Below are positions 1 to 5,472 of a DNA stretch of 6,197 nt, piece after piece (positions within the stretch are counted from its first letter, which is position 1; the number at the start of each line of letters is the position of its first letter). The translations under genes and the position numbers were made by a program. The DNA is taken from assembly GCA_937873255.1 (NCBI GenBank), contig CALMVM010000380.1, positions 20,510 to 26,706 on the forward strand, read 5' to 3'. This DNA comes from an uncultured Verrucomicrobiota bacterium. Its GTDB lineage: Bacteria; Verrucomicrobiota; Verrucomicrobiia; Chthoniobacterales; SZAS-18. Under the pieces are notes generated by a model. That model was not told the DNA's origin and searched no databases. It worked only from the letters and a program-made list of their open reading frames with translations.

Positions 1-2
1 AG

Positions 3-446
3 ATGGTCGCGCCGTCGGCGTCGAGCTGGGGGCAGAACGGCTATTGGGAGGTCTGGTTGCACGAGACGAACGCGTGGATCTATCCGCACCTCCAGACCGC
101 CGCCCGCCGGATGGTCGAGGCCGCGCGCGCCGAGGTGAAAGGGATCGGCTTCCTCGAACGCGCCGCCAAGGTCGGCCGCGTGCCCGACGCCGACGAAACG
201 CTCCGCGACCGCCTCCTGCGCCAGATGGCGCGCGAGCTTCTCTTGGCCCAATCGAGCGACTGGGCGTTCCTCATGAAGACCGGCACGGCCACGCACTACG
301 CGGCCAAGCGCACGCGCGACCACGTCTTGCGTTTCACGCGGCTTTACGAACAGTGGAAAAGCGGCGGGCTGGACGTGGAGTTCCTCGCCAACTGCGAGTG
401 GCGCGACGCGATTTTCCCCAACCTCGACTGGAAGTATTATGTTTGA
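3..446 (+). CDS. GH57/DUF1957 1,4-alpha-glucan branching enzyme, C-terminal part (5' truncated)
   Basis: This is the C-terminal helical domain of a glycoside hydrolase family 57 branching enzyme, which makes alpha-1,6 branches in glycogen in the cytoplasm. The 147 visible residues carry family features in the expected order: SSWG at residues 7-10, GYWEVWLHETNAWIYPHL at 13-30, the RELLLAQSSDWAF block at 77-89 followed by MKTGT, then the HVLRFTRLYEQ helix at 107-117, and a C-terminal IFPNLDWKYY. GH57 branching enzymes are several hundred residues long, and the catalytic (beta/alpha)7 barrel lies upstream of this window. The methionine at position 3 is therefore internal and not the start. The stop codon overlaps the next gene by 8 bp, suggesting co-translation. 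The family call is confident; branching rather than another GH57 activity is inferred from the C-terminal motifs alone. Confidence 0.88.
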   Translation: MVAPSASSWGQNGYWEVWLHETNAWIYPHLQTAARRMVEAARAEVKGIGFLERAAKVGRVPDADETLRDRLLRQMARELLLAQSSDWAFLMKTGTATHYAAKRTRDHVLRFTRLYEQWKSGGLDVEFLANCEWRDAIFPNLDWKYYV

Positions 447-1809
447 AAAACGATGGATCGTCTGCCTTGCGCTGGCGGTGTTGTTAGGTGGCCCTGCGAT
501 GGGTCAGGAGAGCACGAAGAAGGGCGGCTCGGTGCCGATCACGTTCCTGCCGCCGCCGATTGAAAACGCGACGTACAGCGTCGGGGTCTACGAGGTGAAA
601 ACGGGCAAGCTCGTGCGGCGCCTGTGCGAGGCGGCGGGACAGAACACGTTCAAGACGGGCCTGAATGGGCTCATCACGAGTTGGGACGGCAGGGACGACG
701 ACGGCAAACCGTTGCCGCCCGGCAAATACGCCGCGCGCGGGTATGCCGTCGGGCCGTTGAAAGTCGTGGGCGAAGCGATCCTGGGTAACGATTGGGCCGA
801 GGATGCCGAAGACCTGCGTCCGACGCGTGTGAACGCCATCGTGCTGGTCCCCGAGGACGAAGGACTGGGGGTCCTTGTTTCCACGGGTAACGCCCAGTGG
901 CAGGTCGTTCGTTACAAAGGCACGGATGGCAGCCTGGCGTGGCGCAAGCCGCTGGAGTTGAAAAATCTGCGGGCGGTCGCCGAACGGTCTTCCGAACGCG
1001 GACACCTCGCCGCCACGTTGCGGATCGAAGGCGACAGCATCATCGCCAGAGTGCTCGATAATGTCACGGCGTACCGGATCGCCGATGGCGAGCCCCATGC
1101 CCCTGCCGCCCCGACGACCCGGGATGACACGGACGGCAAGATCAGCCTCGGCAAAAATGAGTCGGTGTGGGAGATCGAGAAGGGGGTTCTCTCGCAACTG
1201 TCCATGCGCGGAGATGTGCTGCGGGCGCTTCAACAGCAGCCGCCGGAATTGCTGTTCGAGGCCGTCACGGCATCAAAGAAGAGTGAACGCTTCTACGTGC
1301 TCGAAAGAAAGGAAGGCTGGTGGCAGCGCGTCCGGGGACTGGCGTGGGTGGAGACGAAGGAGGAAAACGGCAAGCCGGTCTCGACGTGGCAAACGTTTTT
1401 CGAGCGCAATATCCGAGCGCCTGACCCGGCGACGGGACTGGGGGATGCCGCCCTGGCGAATTCGCCATCCCCCACGGTGGAGCTTCCGCTGTCGGAGAAC
1501 GCACTCGCGCCCGGCAAGCACGAAAGTGCGAGACTGACCGCCACGCACGACGATAAAGGCAGTTACCTTGCGACGGCCGATGGTTTGCGTCTGCGTTTGA
1601 TCAGCGAGCGTGCGGGTCTGCACGCGGTGAAACTCACACGCGAAGACGACTCCGATGCGTTGAGGTTTTTTCAGACAGACGGCGCGGCGTGGGACCAGTT
1701 TTCGATCAAAGGAGCGAAGACGTTGGTTCCCTTCGACGCGGGCGAGTTCGAGATCGACGCGGCGGGGGAGAAACCGGTCGCCGAAAAAGCGGCCGAGCCG
1801 GACCTTTGA
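439..1809 (+). CDS. Exported protein with N-terminal FlgD-like Ig domain, function unknown
   Basis: The 456-residue protein begins with a Sec-type signal peptide (charged MFEKR, hydrophobic core about 7-18, likely cleavage after about residue 22, near AMGQ), so it is probably periplasmic or exported. Residues about 33-105 read as a FlgD-type Ig/FN3 fold: a strand with VGVYEVKTGKLVRRL, then SWDGRDDDGKPLPPGKYAARGYA, the typical WDGxDxxGxxLPPGxY ending. The rest (about 110-456) is strand-rich with many charged residues; I do not recognise it, though the VSTGNAQWQVVRYKG stretch could belong to a propeller-like fold. The ATG lies inside the last codons of the branching-enzyme gene, with TGGAAG four bases upstream as a poorly spaced ribosome binding site, which suggests translational coupling. 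FlgD-Ig domains are common as C-terminal add-ons of secreted proteins; here the domain is N-terminal. The Ig-domain call is good; no enzymatic role can be assigned. Confidence 0.8.
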   Translation: MFEKRWIVCLALAVLLGGPAMGQESTKKGGSVPITFLPPPIENATYSVGVYEVKTGKLVRRLCEAAGQNTFKTGLNGLITSWDGRDDDGKPLPPGKYAARGYAVGPLKVVGEAILGNDWAEDAEDLRPTRVNAIVLVPEDEGLGVLVSTGNAQWQVVRYKGTDGSLAWRKPLELKNLRAVAERSSERGHLAATLRIEGDSIIARVLDNVTAYRIADGEPHAPAAPTTRDDTDGKISLGKNESVWEIEKGVLSQLSMRGDVLRALQQQPPELLFEAVTASKKSERFYVLERKEGWWQRVRGLAWVETKEENGKPVSTWQTFFERNIRAPDPATGLGDAALANSPSPTVELPLSENALAPGKHESARLTATHDDKGSYLATADGLRLRLISERAGLHAVKLTREDDSDALRFFQTDGAAWDQFSIKGAKTLVPFDAGEFEIDAAGEKPVAEKAAEPDL

Positions 1810-1827
1810 GGCACGGATTTTTCGTTC

Positions 1828-1849
1828 GCCTCGCTCAGGCTCCGCAGGC
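1828..1849. repeat. Small GCCT/AGGC inverted element in the 1810-1867 spacer
   Basis: The 58-bp spacer between the FlgD-Ig protein and the exonuclease-like gene contains GCCT (1828-1831) followed by two copies of its complement AGGC (1837-1840 and 1846-1849), each separated by 5 bp. Either copy could close a small four-pair hairpin. The stem is short and there is no adjacent T run, so a terminator role is weak. The remainder of the spacer is pyrimidine-rich up to the ATG at 1868 and offers no Shine-Dalgarno sequence. It may be a remnant of a dispersed repeat or chance. Confidence 0.25.
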
Positions 1850-1867
1850 ATATTTCCTTTCCGTCCG

Positions 1868-2410
1868 ATGACCGCGAAGAACATCGTCTATTTCGACCTC
1901 GAAACGCAGCGCACCGCCAACGACGTGGGCGGTTGGGACCGCAAACGCGACATGGGCATGAGCGTCGGCGTGACGTACTCCACGCGCACCGGCGAATATT
2001 CCATCTACAGCGAAAAGACCGTCGATGGCCTCGTGGACCAACTCCGCCGCGCGGACCTCGTCGTGGGCTTCAACATCCTGCACTTCGACTACGAGGTGCT
2101 GATGGGCTATACGGTGCTCGACCTGCCCAGCCAACTCGCCACGCTCGACCTGATGCTCGACATCGAAAAAGGTCTTGGCCACCGCCTCAAGCTCGAATCC
2201 ATCGCGCAGGCGACGCTCGGCGTCGGCAAGACCGCCGAAGGTCTCGACGCGATCAAATGGTGGCGTCAGGGCCGGCTGCTCGAAATCGCCGAGTATTGCT
2301 GTTTCGACGTGAAGGTCACGAAACTCGTCCACGAGCACGGCCGCGACAACGGCGAGCTGTTTTACAACGACCGTTTTTCCAACAAGCAGAAGATGACGGT
2401 GAACTGGTGA
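1868..2410 (+). CDS. RNase H-like DEDDy 3'-5' exonuclease-family protein
   Basis: This 180-residue cytoplasmic protein has the three exonuclease motifs of the DEDDy branch of the RNase H-like fold. ExoI is YFDLET with D10 and E12, ExoII is VGFNILHFDYEVL with N69 and D74, and ExoIII is YCCFD with Y143 and D147 (the Y-x3-D signature). With all acidic residues present, a metal-dependent nuclease is plausible; the closest recognised group is the YprB-like RNase H domain, usually annotated simply as 'ribonuclease H-like', sometimes mislabelled helicase. Family members also occur fused to helicases, but this one stands alone and looks full length. The start follows from the first beta strand beginning directly after MTAKN and the lack of upstream in-frame start codons; no Shine-Dalgarno is visible. 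Substrate (DNA or RNA) is unknown. It has no obvious functional link to either neighbour. Confidence 0.82.
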   Translation: MTAKNIVYFDLETQRTANDVGGWDRKRDMGMSVGVTYSTRTGEYSIYSEKTVDGLVDQLRRADLVVGFNILHFDYEVLMGYTVLDLPSQLATLDLMLDIEKGLGHRLKLESIAQATLGVGKTAEGLDAIKWWRQGRLLEIAEYCCFDVKVTKLVHEHGRDNGELFYNDRFSNKQKMTVNW

Positions 2411-2412
2411 AA

Positions 2413-2454
2413 TCAATCTTTCTTCCCCTATCTCCCATCTCCGATCTTCCATCT
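2413..2454. repeat. Degenerate 7-bp tandem repeat (consensus YCNATCT) upstream of folD
   Basis: The spacer between the exonuclease-like gene and folD is an in-phase series of heptamers. The clear units are CCTATCT (2427-2433), CCCATCT (2434-2440), CCGATCT (2441-2447) and TCCATCT (2448-2454). A looser TCAATCT at 2413-2419 and a decayed unit at 2420-2426 stay in the same phase. The array ends four bases before the folD ATG and is almost purely pyrimidine on the + strand, so folD has no Shine-Dalgarno sequence. Heptameric short tandem repeats between genes are known in other bacteria (for example the STRR heptamers of cyanobacteria); whether this is the same kind of element is not known. Confidence 0.75.
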
Positions 2455-2458
2455 CCTC

Positions 2459-3349
2459 ATGCCCCCCCAAATCATCAGCGGCACGGCCATCGCCGAAAAA
2501 GTCCTCGCCGAACTCCAGGCCGAAATCACCACGCTCAAGGCTGCCGGCCGCACGCCGGGCCTCGCCGTGGTGCTGGTCGGCGATAACCCCGCGTCGCGCT
2601 CGTACGTCCGCGCGAAGGATCGCATGTGCCAGAAGATCGGCCTGCATTCCGAAAAACTCGAATTGCCCGCGACCACCACGCAGGAGGAACTCCTCACCGT
2701 CGTCGAGCGGCTGAACAACGACCCCGCCATCCACGGCATCCTCGTCCAGTCGCCGCCGCCGAAGCACATCGACGAGCAGGCCGTCATCCTCGCCATCAAC
2801 CCCGCCAAGGACGTGGACGGCTTCCATCCGGTTAACGTCGGCAAGCTGGCCATCGGCGACCCGAGCGGGTTCGTGCCTTGCACACCGTTGGGTTGCCAGC
2901 GGCTGCTCATCGAGGCCGGCGTCGAGACGGCGGGCGCGCACGTCGTCATGCTCGGGCGCAGCATGCTCGTGGGCAAACCGTTCGCGCTGCTGATGATGGG
3001 CAAGGGGAAAGGCGGCGACGCCACCGTGACGGTCGCGCATTCTCGCACGCGGGACCTGCGCGCGACGATGCGGAGTGCCGACGTGCTCGTGGTCGCCATC
3101 GGCAAGGCGAATTTCGTGACGGCCGACGACGTGCGCGAGGGGGCGGTCGTCATCGACGTGGGCATCAACCAGATCGACGACGCCACCAACCCGTGCGGGT
3201 ATCGACTGGTCGGCGACGTGGACTTCGCGGGCGTCGCGCCGAAGGCCGCCGCGATCACGCCGGTGCCCGGCGGGGTGGGGCCGATGACGATTGCCATGTT
3301 GATGGCGAACACGGTCAAGGCGTGCAAGCTCACCGGCCATGAGGGATAG
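2459..3349 (+). CDS. folD: FolD: bifunctional methylenetetrahydrofolate dehydrogenase / methenyltetrahydrofolate cyclohydrolase
   Basis: FolD oxidises 5,10-methylene-THF with NADP+ to 5,10-methenyl-THF and hydrolyses this to 10-formyl-THF, supplying one-carbon units for purine and formyl-Met synthesis in the cytosol. The 296-residue length is typical. Visible landmarks: [18 protein letters not shown] at 44-61 with the conserved Y49 and catalytic K53; GILVQ at 93-97 with Q97; KDVDGFHP at 117-124 with D120; the nucleotide-binding loop GRSMLVGKP at 166-174; DVGIN at 233-237; and the C-terminal signature PGGVGPMT at 270-277. Q97 is followed by SPPP where most family members have LPLP, a small deviation beside the active site. 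The start is the first ATG after the heptamer repeat and fits the family N-terminus. Its 3' end overlaps the PDZ gene by 11 bp, suggesting coupled translation. Confidence 0.97.
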   Translation: MPPQIISGTAIAEKVLAELQAEITTLKAAGRTPGLAVVLVGDNPASRSYVRAKDRMCQKIGLHSEKLELPATTTQEELLTVVERLNNDPAIHGILVQSPPPKHIDEQAVILAINPAKDVDGFHPVNVGKLAIGDPSGFVPCTPLGCQRLLIEAGVETAGAHVVMLGRSMLVGKPFALLMMGKGKGGDATVTVAHSRTRDLRATMRSADVLVVAIGKANFVTADDVREGAVVIDVGINQIDDATNPCGYRLVGDVDFAGVAPKAAAITPVPGGVGPMTIAMLMANTVKACKLTGHEG

Positions 3350-3770
3350 AAGGGCGTTTCTCCGGCCGGTGCTGTGCGTGGCGTTCGCGTTGTCCGCCGT
3401 CCCGGCCGCGTGTTCTGCTCCGAACGATCCGCCGGCGGAAAAGGTGACCGTGACCGCCGCGCCCATCGGCCGGTTCGGATTCGGCACGGGCAGCGGCGGC
3501 ATGCTCTGGAACTCGGCGATCAACCGTCTGGTCGTGCTCAAAGTCCAGGCGGGCGGTCCGGCGGAGAAGGCGGGGATGCGCGTCGGCGACGAGATTCTCG
3601 AAGTGGACGGCATGAAAGTTCCCGGCCGGTCGCGTCGGGAGGTCTTCCAAACGTTGCGCAACAAGGATGCCGGGAAGCCGGTGACGTTCAAGGTCGCCTC
3701 CGATAAAGGCAAAGGGCCGGCGCATGACGTGCGCATTGTCCCGGTCGATCCTTACAAGGTACGCCGCTAG
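3339..3770 (+). CDS. Exported single-PDZ-domain protein
   Basis: The 143-residue protein has an N-terminal export signal ([10 protein letters not shown] followed by the hydrophobic [14 protein letters not shown]) and one PDZ domain covering about residues 45-136. In the PDZ part, [20 protein letters not shown] (65-84) followed by [10 protein letters not shown] is the standard strand-helix-strand core of bacterial HtrA/CtpA-type PDZ domains. [11 protein letters not shown] is the most diagnostic piece. There is no protease domain, so it is probably a binding or adaptor protein. The signal contains RRAFLR, close to the twin-arginine consensus RRxFLK. A cysteine at 25 follows PAA, which is a poor lipobox because of the proline, so lipid anchoring is doubtful. 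Its ATG overlaps the end of folD; the functional relation to FolD is probably only translational. PDZ assignment is firm; ligand and role are unknown. Confidence 0.85.
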   Translation: MRDRRAFLRPVLCVAFALSAVPAACSAPNDPPAEKVTVTAAPIGRFGFGTGSGGMLWNSAINRLVVLKVQAGGPAEKAGMRVGDEILEVDGMKVPGRSRREVFQTLRNKDAGKPVTFKVASDKGKGPAHDVRIVPVDPYKVRR

Positions 3771-3787
3771 ACGCTCGCCGTCGCGCT

Positions 3788-3809
3788 GTACGCCCGGTGC
3801 CGGGTGTGC
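3788..3809 (+). other. Hairpin between the PDZ gene and the UreF-like gene
   Basis: A stem of nine pairs (3788-3796 with 3801-3809, two or three of them G-U on RNA) closes on the tetraloop GTGC, with a CCCG/CGGG core. It sits 17 bp after the PDZ stop and 14 bp before the ATG at 3824. There is no T run after it, so it is not a classical intrinsic terminator. It may still limit read-through or mark the end of the folD-PDZ pair. Confidence 0.35.
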
Positions 3810-3823
3810 TAACCTTGCGGCCG

Positions 3824-4495
3824 ATGCCTTCGGCCCGACCCGCCAGTGAGCCGCAACTCTTTTCCGAGGTTGCCGGCCCGCGCGACCCGGAATTCGCGCG
3901 CGTCCTGCGCACGGCCGATCCCGGCCCGGCGTTGGACGGTCCGCTGACGTTCCTGCCCCCATCCGCCGCCGCGCCCGCCGACTGGCTGCGGGCGTGGAAC
4001 ACCTGGCGGGAGGGAACGCTGACCGCCGTCCTCGCGCCGGTCTTGTTGGAAGTCGTCGCGCTGGCCGTGCGGGGTTGCGTCCGGGAAATCCTCGCCGCCG
4101 ACCGCGCGCTCGACGCCGCACTCGCGCCCGATGACGCGCGTTCCCGCAGCGTCGCTGCGGGCCGGCGACTGCTCGCGCGGCTGGCCGTCTCGCGCGGCGA
4201 ACGTTCCCTCAGCCGCTTTCAGCAGTGGGCCGCCGCCGGCGAGATGCCCGCGCATTTCCCGACGATCTACGCGGTGCAGCACGCGCTTTTCCACCTGCCG
4301 TTGCGGCTGCTGGTGCCGGCGTACGCGTATTGTGAATGGTCGTCGGCCATGGCCGCACGGCCGACGAACGGCGGGACCGCGCCCGGGTTCGCGCAGGAGT
4401 CGGACCGTTTGTGCCGCCTCGCGCAAGACCTACTTTGGTCCCTGTCTCCGAACCATGCCGTCCCCACCTTTCCCGCTGCTTCCGGCGACCGTTAG
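3824..4495 (+). CDS. Conserved-looking helical protein with faint UreF-like pattern
   Basis: I do not recognise this 223-residue protein with certainty. From the ATG start it has a proline/alanine-rich N-terminus and then mostly alpha-helical, alanine- and arginine-rich sequence without membrane segments. Two stretches resemble the urease accessory GTPase partner UreF in order and spacing: an ALDAALAPDDARSRSVAAG / RRLLARL segment (UreF has an A-x-R-x-x-E-x-R...S...GRxLL helix), and HFPTIYAVQHALFHLPLRL followed by AYAYCEWSSAM (UreF has HF...alglpl...AYlYsw.s..vsA). The usual UreF N-terminal motif (P-x-G-x-F-x-x-S-x-G-L-E) is absent, and no urease genes are visible nearby. A GTG at 3797 would add nine residues; I prefer the ATG. 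It overlaps clpS by 41 bp. That it is a gene is well supported; the UreF relation is a weak inference. Confidence 0.7.
   Translation: MPSARPASEPQLFSEVAGPRDPEFARVLRTADPGPALDGPLTFLPPSAAAPADWLRAWNTWREGTLTAVLAPVLLEVVALAVRGCVREILAADRALDAALAPDDARSRSVAAGRRLLARLAVSRGERSLSRFQQWAAAGEMPAHFPTIYAVQHALFHLPLRLLVPAYAYCEWSSAMAARPTNGGTAPGFAQESDRLCRLAQDLLWSLSPNHAVPTFPAASGDR
4143..4161. repeat. Perfect 9-bp inverted repeat inside the UreF-like gene
   Basis: CCCGCAGCG (4143-4151), a single T, then CGCTGCGGG (4153-4161) form a perfect interrupted palindrome. On RNA it gives an eight-pair GC-rich stem with a GTC triloop. It lies within codons for the SRSVAAG segment, and the reading frame runs through it without disturbance. 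It may be a REP-like insertion tolerated by the coding sequence or just a chance result of the GC-rich codons. Confidence 0.5.
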
Positions 4496-4784
4496 GAGCG
4501 CCACCGCCGAGCCGACGGTCGAGACCGACGAGGAGACCGACACGGCCGCCGACGTACCCTGGAACGTCGTCGTTCACAACGACCCGATCACGACGATGAG
4601 CTACGTCACGATGGTTTTCCAGAAGGTGTTCGGCTACGCGCGCGACAAGTCCACGCGCCACATGCTCGAAGTCCACCAGCGGGGCCGTTCGATCCTGTGG
4701 AGCGGCGTGCGCGAACGCGCCGAGCTGTACGTCGAGCAACTCCACGGCTACCAACTGCTTTCCACTCTGGAGCGCGCCCTCTGA
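4455..4784 (+). CDS. clpS: ClpS: ATP-dependent Clp protease adaptor
   Basis: ClpS binds N-terminal destabilising residues of N-degron substrates and delivers them to ClpAP (or ClpCP), acting in the cytoplasm. The 109 residues match the usual length (E. coli 106). A variable acidic N-terminal extension (about 1-35) precedes the core: WNVVVHNDPITTMSYV (36-51) holds the pocket residues N42 and D43 and a Met gatekeeper-type residue at 48; QKVFGY and then HMLEVHQRGRSI (69-80) hold the conserved M70 and H74. The third acidic position of the E. coli NDD motif is P44 here, as in the NDP-type ClpS found in Actinobacteria and others. The C-terminal WSGVRERAELYVEQLHGYQL is also of that type. The ATG at 4455 is the only ATG in a sensible place and overlaps the upstream gene by 41 bp; upstream in-frame methionines would add unrelated sequence. 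DUF2017 follows after 5 bp. Confidence 0.93.
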   Translation: MPSPPFPLLPATVRSATAEPTVETDEETDTAADVPWNVVVHNDPITTMSYVTMVFQKVFGYARDKSTRHMLEVHQRGRSILWSGVRERAELYVEQLHGYQLLSTLERAL

Positions 4785-4789
4785 CCGCG

Positions 4790-5362
4790 ATGAAGGTCTA
4801 CCGCAAAGGCAAGGAATCGTCGGCGGTGATCTTCGAGGACATCGAGCCGTTTTTCATCGACATCCTGCGGCAACTCCCGGGCGACGCCGACCCGGGCGAC
4901 CATCCCGGCGCGCGGGCGCGGCTGTTCAGCGAACCGATGAGCGGGGCGGATGACGGCGACGAGTTCGTCGAGGACTGGAAAAACTTCGTGCAGCCGGAAA
5001 TCCGCGACCTGTTCCTGTCGGCGCGCGAGATCGTCGGCGGCGATCTGGCGGCGTTGCCAGTGTCGGGTTTGCCGCCGACCTCAGGCGACGCCGACGCGGG
5101 TTACGGCGAGTTGTTCAACCCGGTCGCCTTCATCCCTTCGGAACATTCCCTGACGATCCCCGCCGCGCACATGGAAGCGTGGCTGCGCGTGCTCAACCAG
5201 GCGCGGCTCGTGCTCGCGGCCCGGCGGGGATTCACGGACGCGACAATGAACGGCGAGCGGCCCTTCCCGCCGTTCAGCAAGCCGCACGAGCGCGACCTGT
5301 TCAAGGTCAATTTCTACGACGACATCCAGCAACTCCTCATGCAGGAGATGGGTTACGGATGA
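4790..5362 (+). CDS. DUF2017 family protein
   Basis: This 190-residue soluble protein resembles the DUF2017 family, known in Actinobacteria as the gene immediately after clpS. Diagnostic parts are the N-terminal FEDIEPFFIDILRQLPG helix (15-31), an acidic linker, EFVEDWKNFVQPEIRDLFL (58-76), the WLRVLNQARLVLAARRG helix (131-147, the family's WLRaLNDlRLaLGtR motif) and a C-terminal aromatic/hydrophobic NFYDDIQQLLMQEM. The biochemical role is unknown; its placement 5 bp after clpS suggests a link to N-degron selection or Clp regulation. The ATG at 4790 is chosen because upstream in-frame codons lie inside clpS and do not resemble the family. No Shine-Dalgarno is well placed (GGAG is 17 bp upstream), so translational coupling to clpS is likely. 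Confidence 0.82.
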   Translation: MKVYRKGKESSAVIFEDIEPFFIDILRQLPGDADPGDHPGARARLFSEPMSGADDGDEFVEDWKNFVQPEIRDLFLSAREIVGGDLAALPVSGLPPTSGDADAGYGELFNPVAFIPSEHSLTIPAAHMEAWLRVLNQARLVLAARRGFTDATMNGERPFPPFSKPHERDLFKVNFYDDIQQLLMQEMGYG

Positions 5363-5386
5363 TTGAACGTTAATGTAATATTGTGT
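5361..5386 (+). promoter_or_regulatory. AT-rich island, possible promoter of the RND gene
   Basis: Directly after the DUF2017 stop there is a conspicuously AT-rich stretch in an otherwise GC-rich window, containing TAATAT (5376-5381) as a possible -10 element. No good -35 hexamer is found at the right distance. An AACGTT palindrome (5366-5371) lies in it and recurs at 5425-5430, downstream of the first hairpin. If this is a promoter, the RND mRNA would carry a leader of about 85 nt with both hairpins. Confidence 0.3.
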
Positions 5387-5409
5387 CGCCCCCGCGTCCG
5401 CAGGGGGCG
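5387..5409 (+). terminator. Strong GC hairpin after the clpS-DUF2017 pair
   Basis: CGCCCCC (5387-5393) pairs perfectly with GGGGGCG (5403-5409). The interior GCGTCCGC can extend the stem by two pairs past a bulged A at 5402. It lies 24 bp after the DUF2017 stop, where a terminator is expected, but no T run follows. It could be a terminator or a leader structure of the RND mRNA. Confidence 0.45.
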
Positions 5410-5443
5410 CGCGGTCCGTATTCCAACGTTGATCGTTTCCCGT

Positions 5444-5463
5444 CCGGCCTGCCGCCGGGCCGG
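5444..5463 (+). other. Second GC hairpin just before the RND start
   Basis: CCGGCC (5444-5449) and GGCCGG (5458-5463) form a six-pair stem with an 8-nt loop, followed shortly by TTTCTCCT and the ATG at 5473. It resembles a short intrinsic terminator, but its place 9 bp before a start codon would also let it affect translation initiation. There is no Shine-Dalgarno between hairpin and ATG. Confidence 0.35.
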
Positions 5464-5472
5464 GTTTCTCCT

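Noticed and set aside
2413..2454. CRISPR-like array
   Set aside because: The units are 7 bp, contiguous and without spacers; this is a short tandem repeat.
3411..3419. Lipobox in the PDZ protein
   Set aside because: The residues before Cys25 are VPAA; proline at the -3 position does not fit the L-A/S-G/A-C consensus well.
1835..3736. A 633-codon open frame on the minus strand across the exonuclease-like, folD and PDZ genes
   Set aside because: It lies opposite genes with clear family motifs, its translation is Arg/His/Asp-rich low-complexity sequence without recognisable domains, and long antisense frames are expected in GC-rich coding DNA.
3797..3823. GTG at 3797 as start of the UreF-like gene
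   Set aside because: It falls inside the hairpin at 3788-3809 and adds nine residues of no recognisable value; ATG at 3824 is preferred, though the choice is not certain.
4131..4454. Extension of clpS upstream to an ATG at 4131
   Set aside because: The added residues are Arg/Ser/Pro-rich shadow sequence of the UreF-like gene; the ATG at 4455 gives the normal ClpS length.
4697..4789. Extension of the DUF2017 gene to an ATG at 4697
   Set aside because: The added sequence is an out-of-frame reading of the clpS 3' end; the family N-terminus starts near MKVYRKG at 4790.
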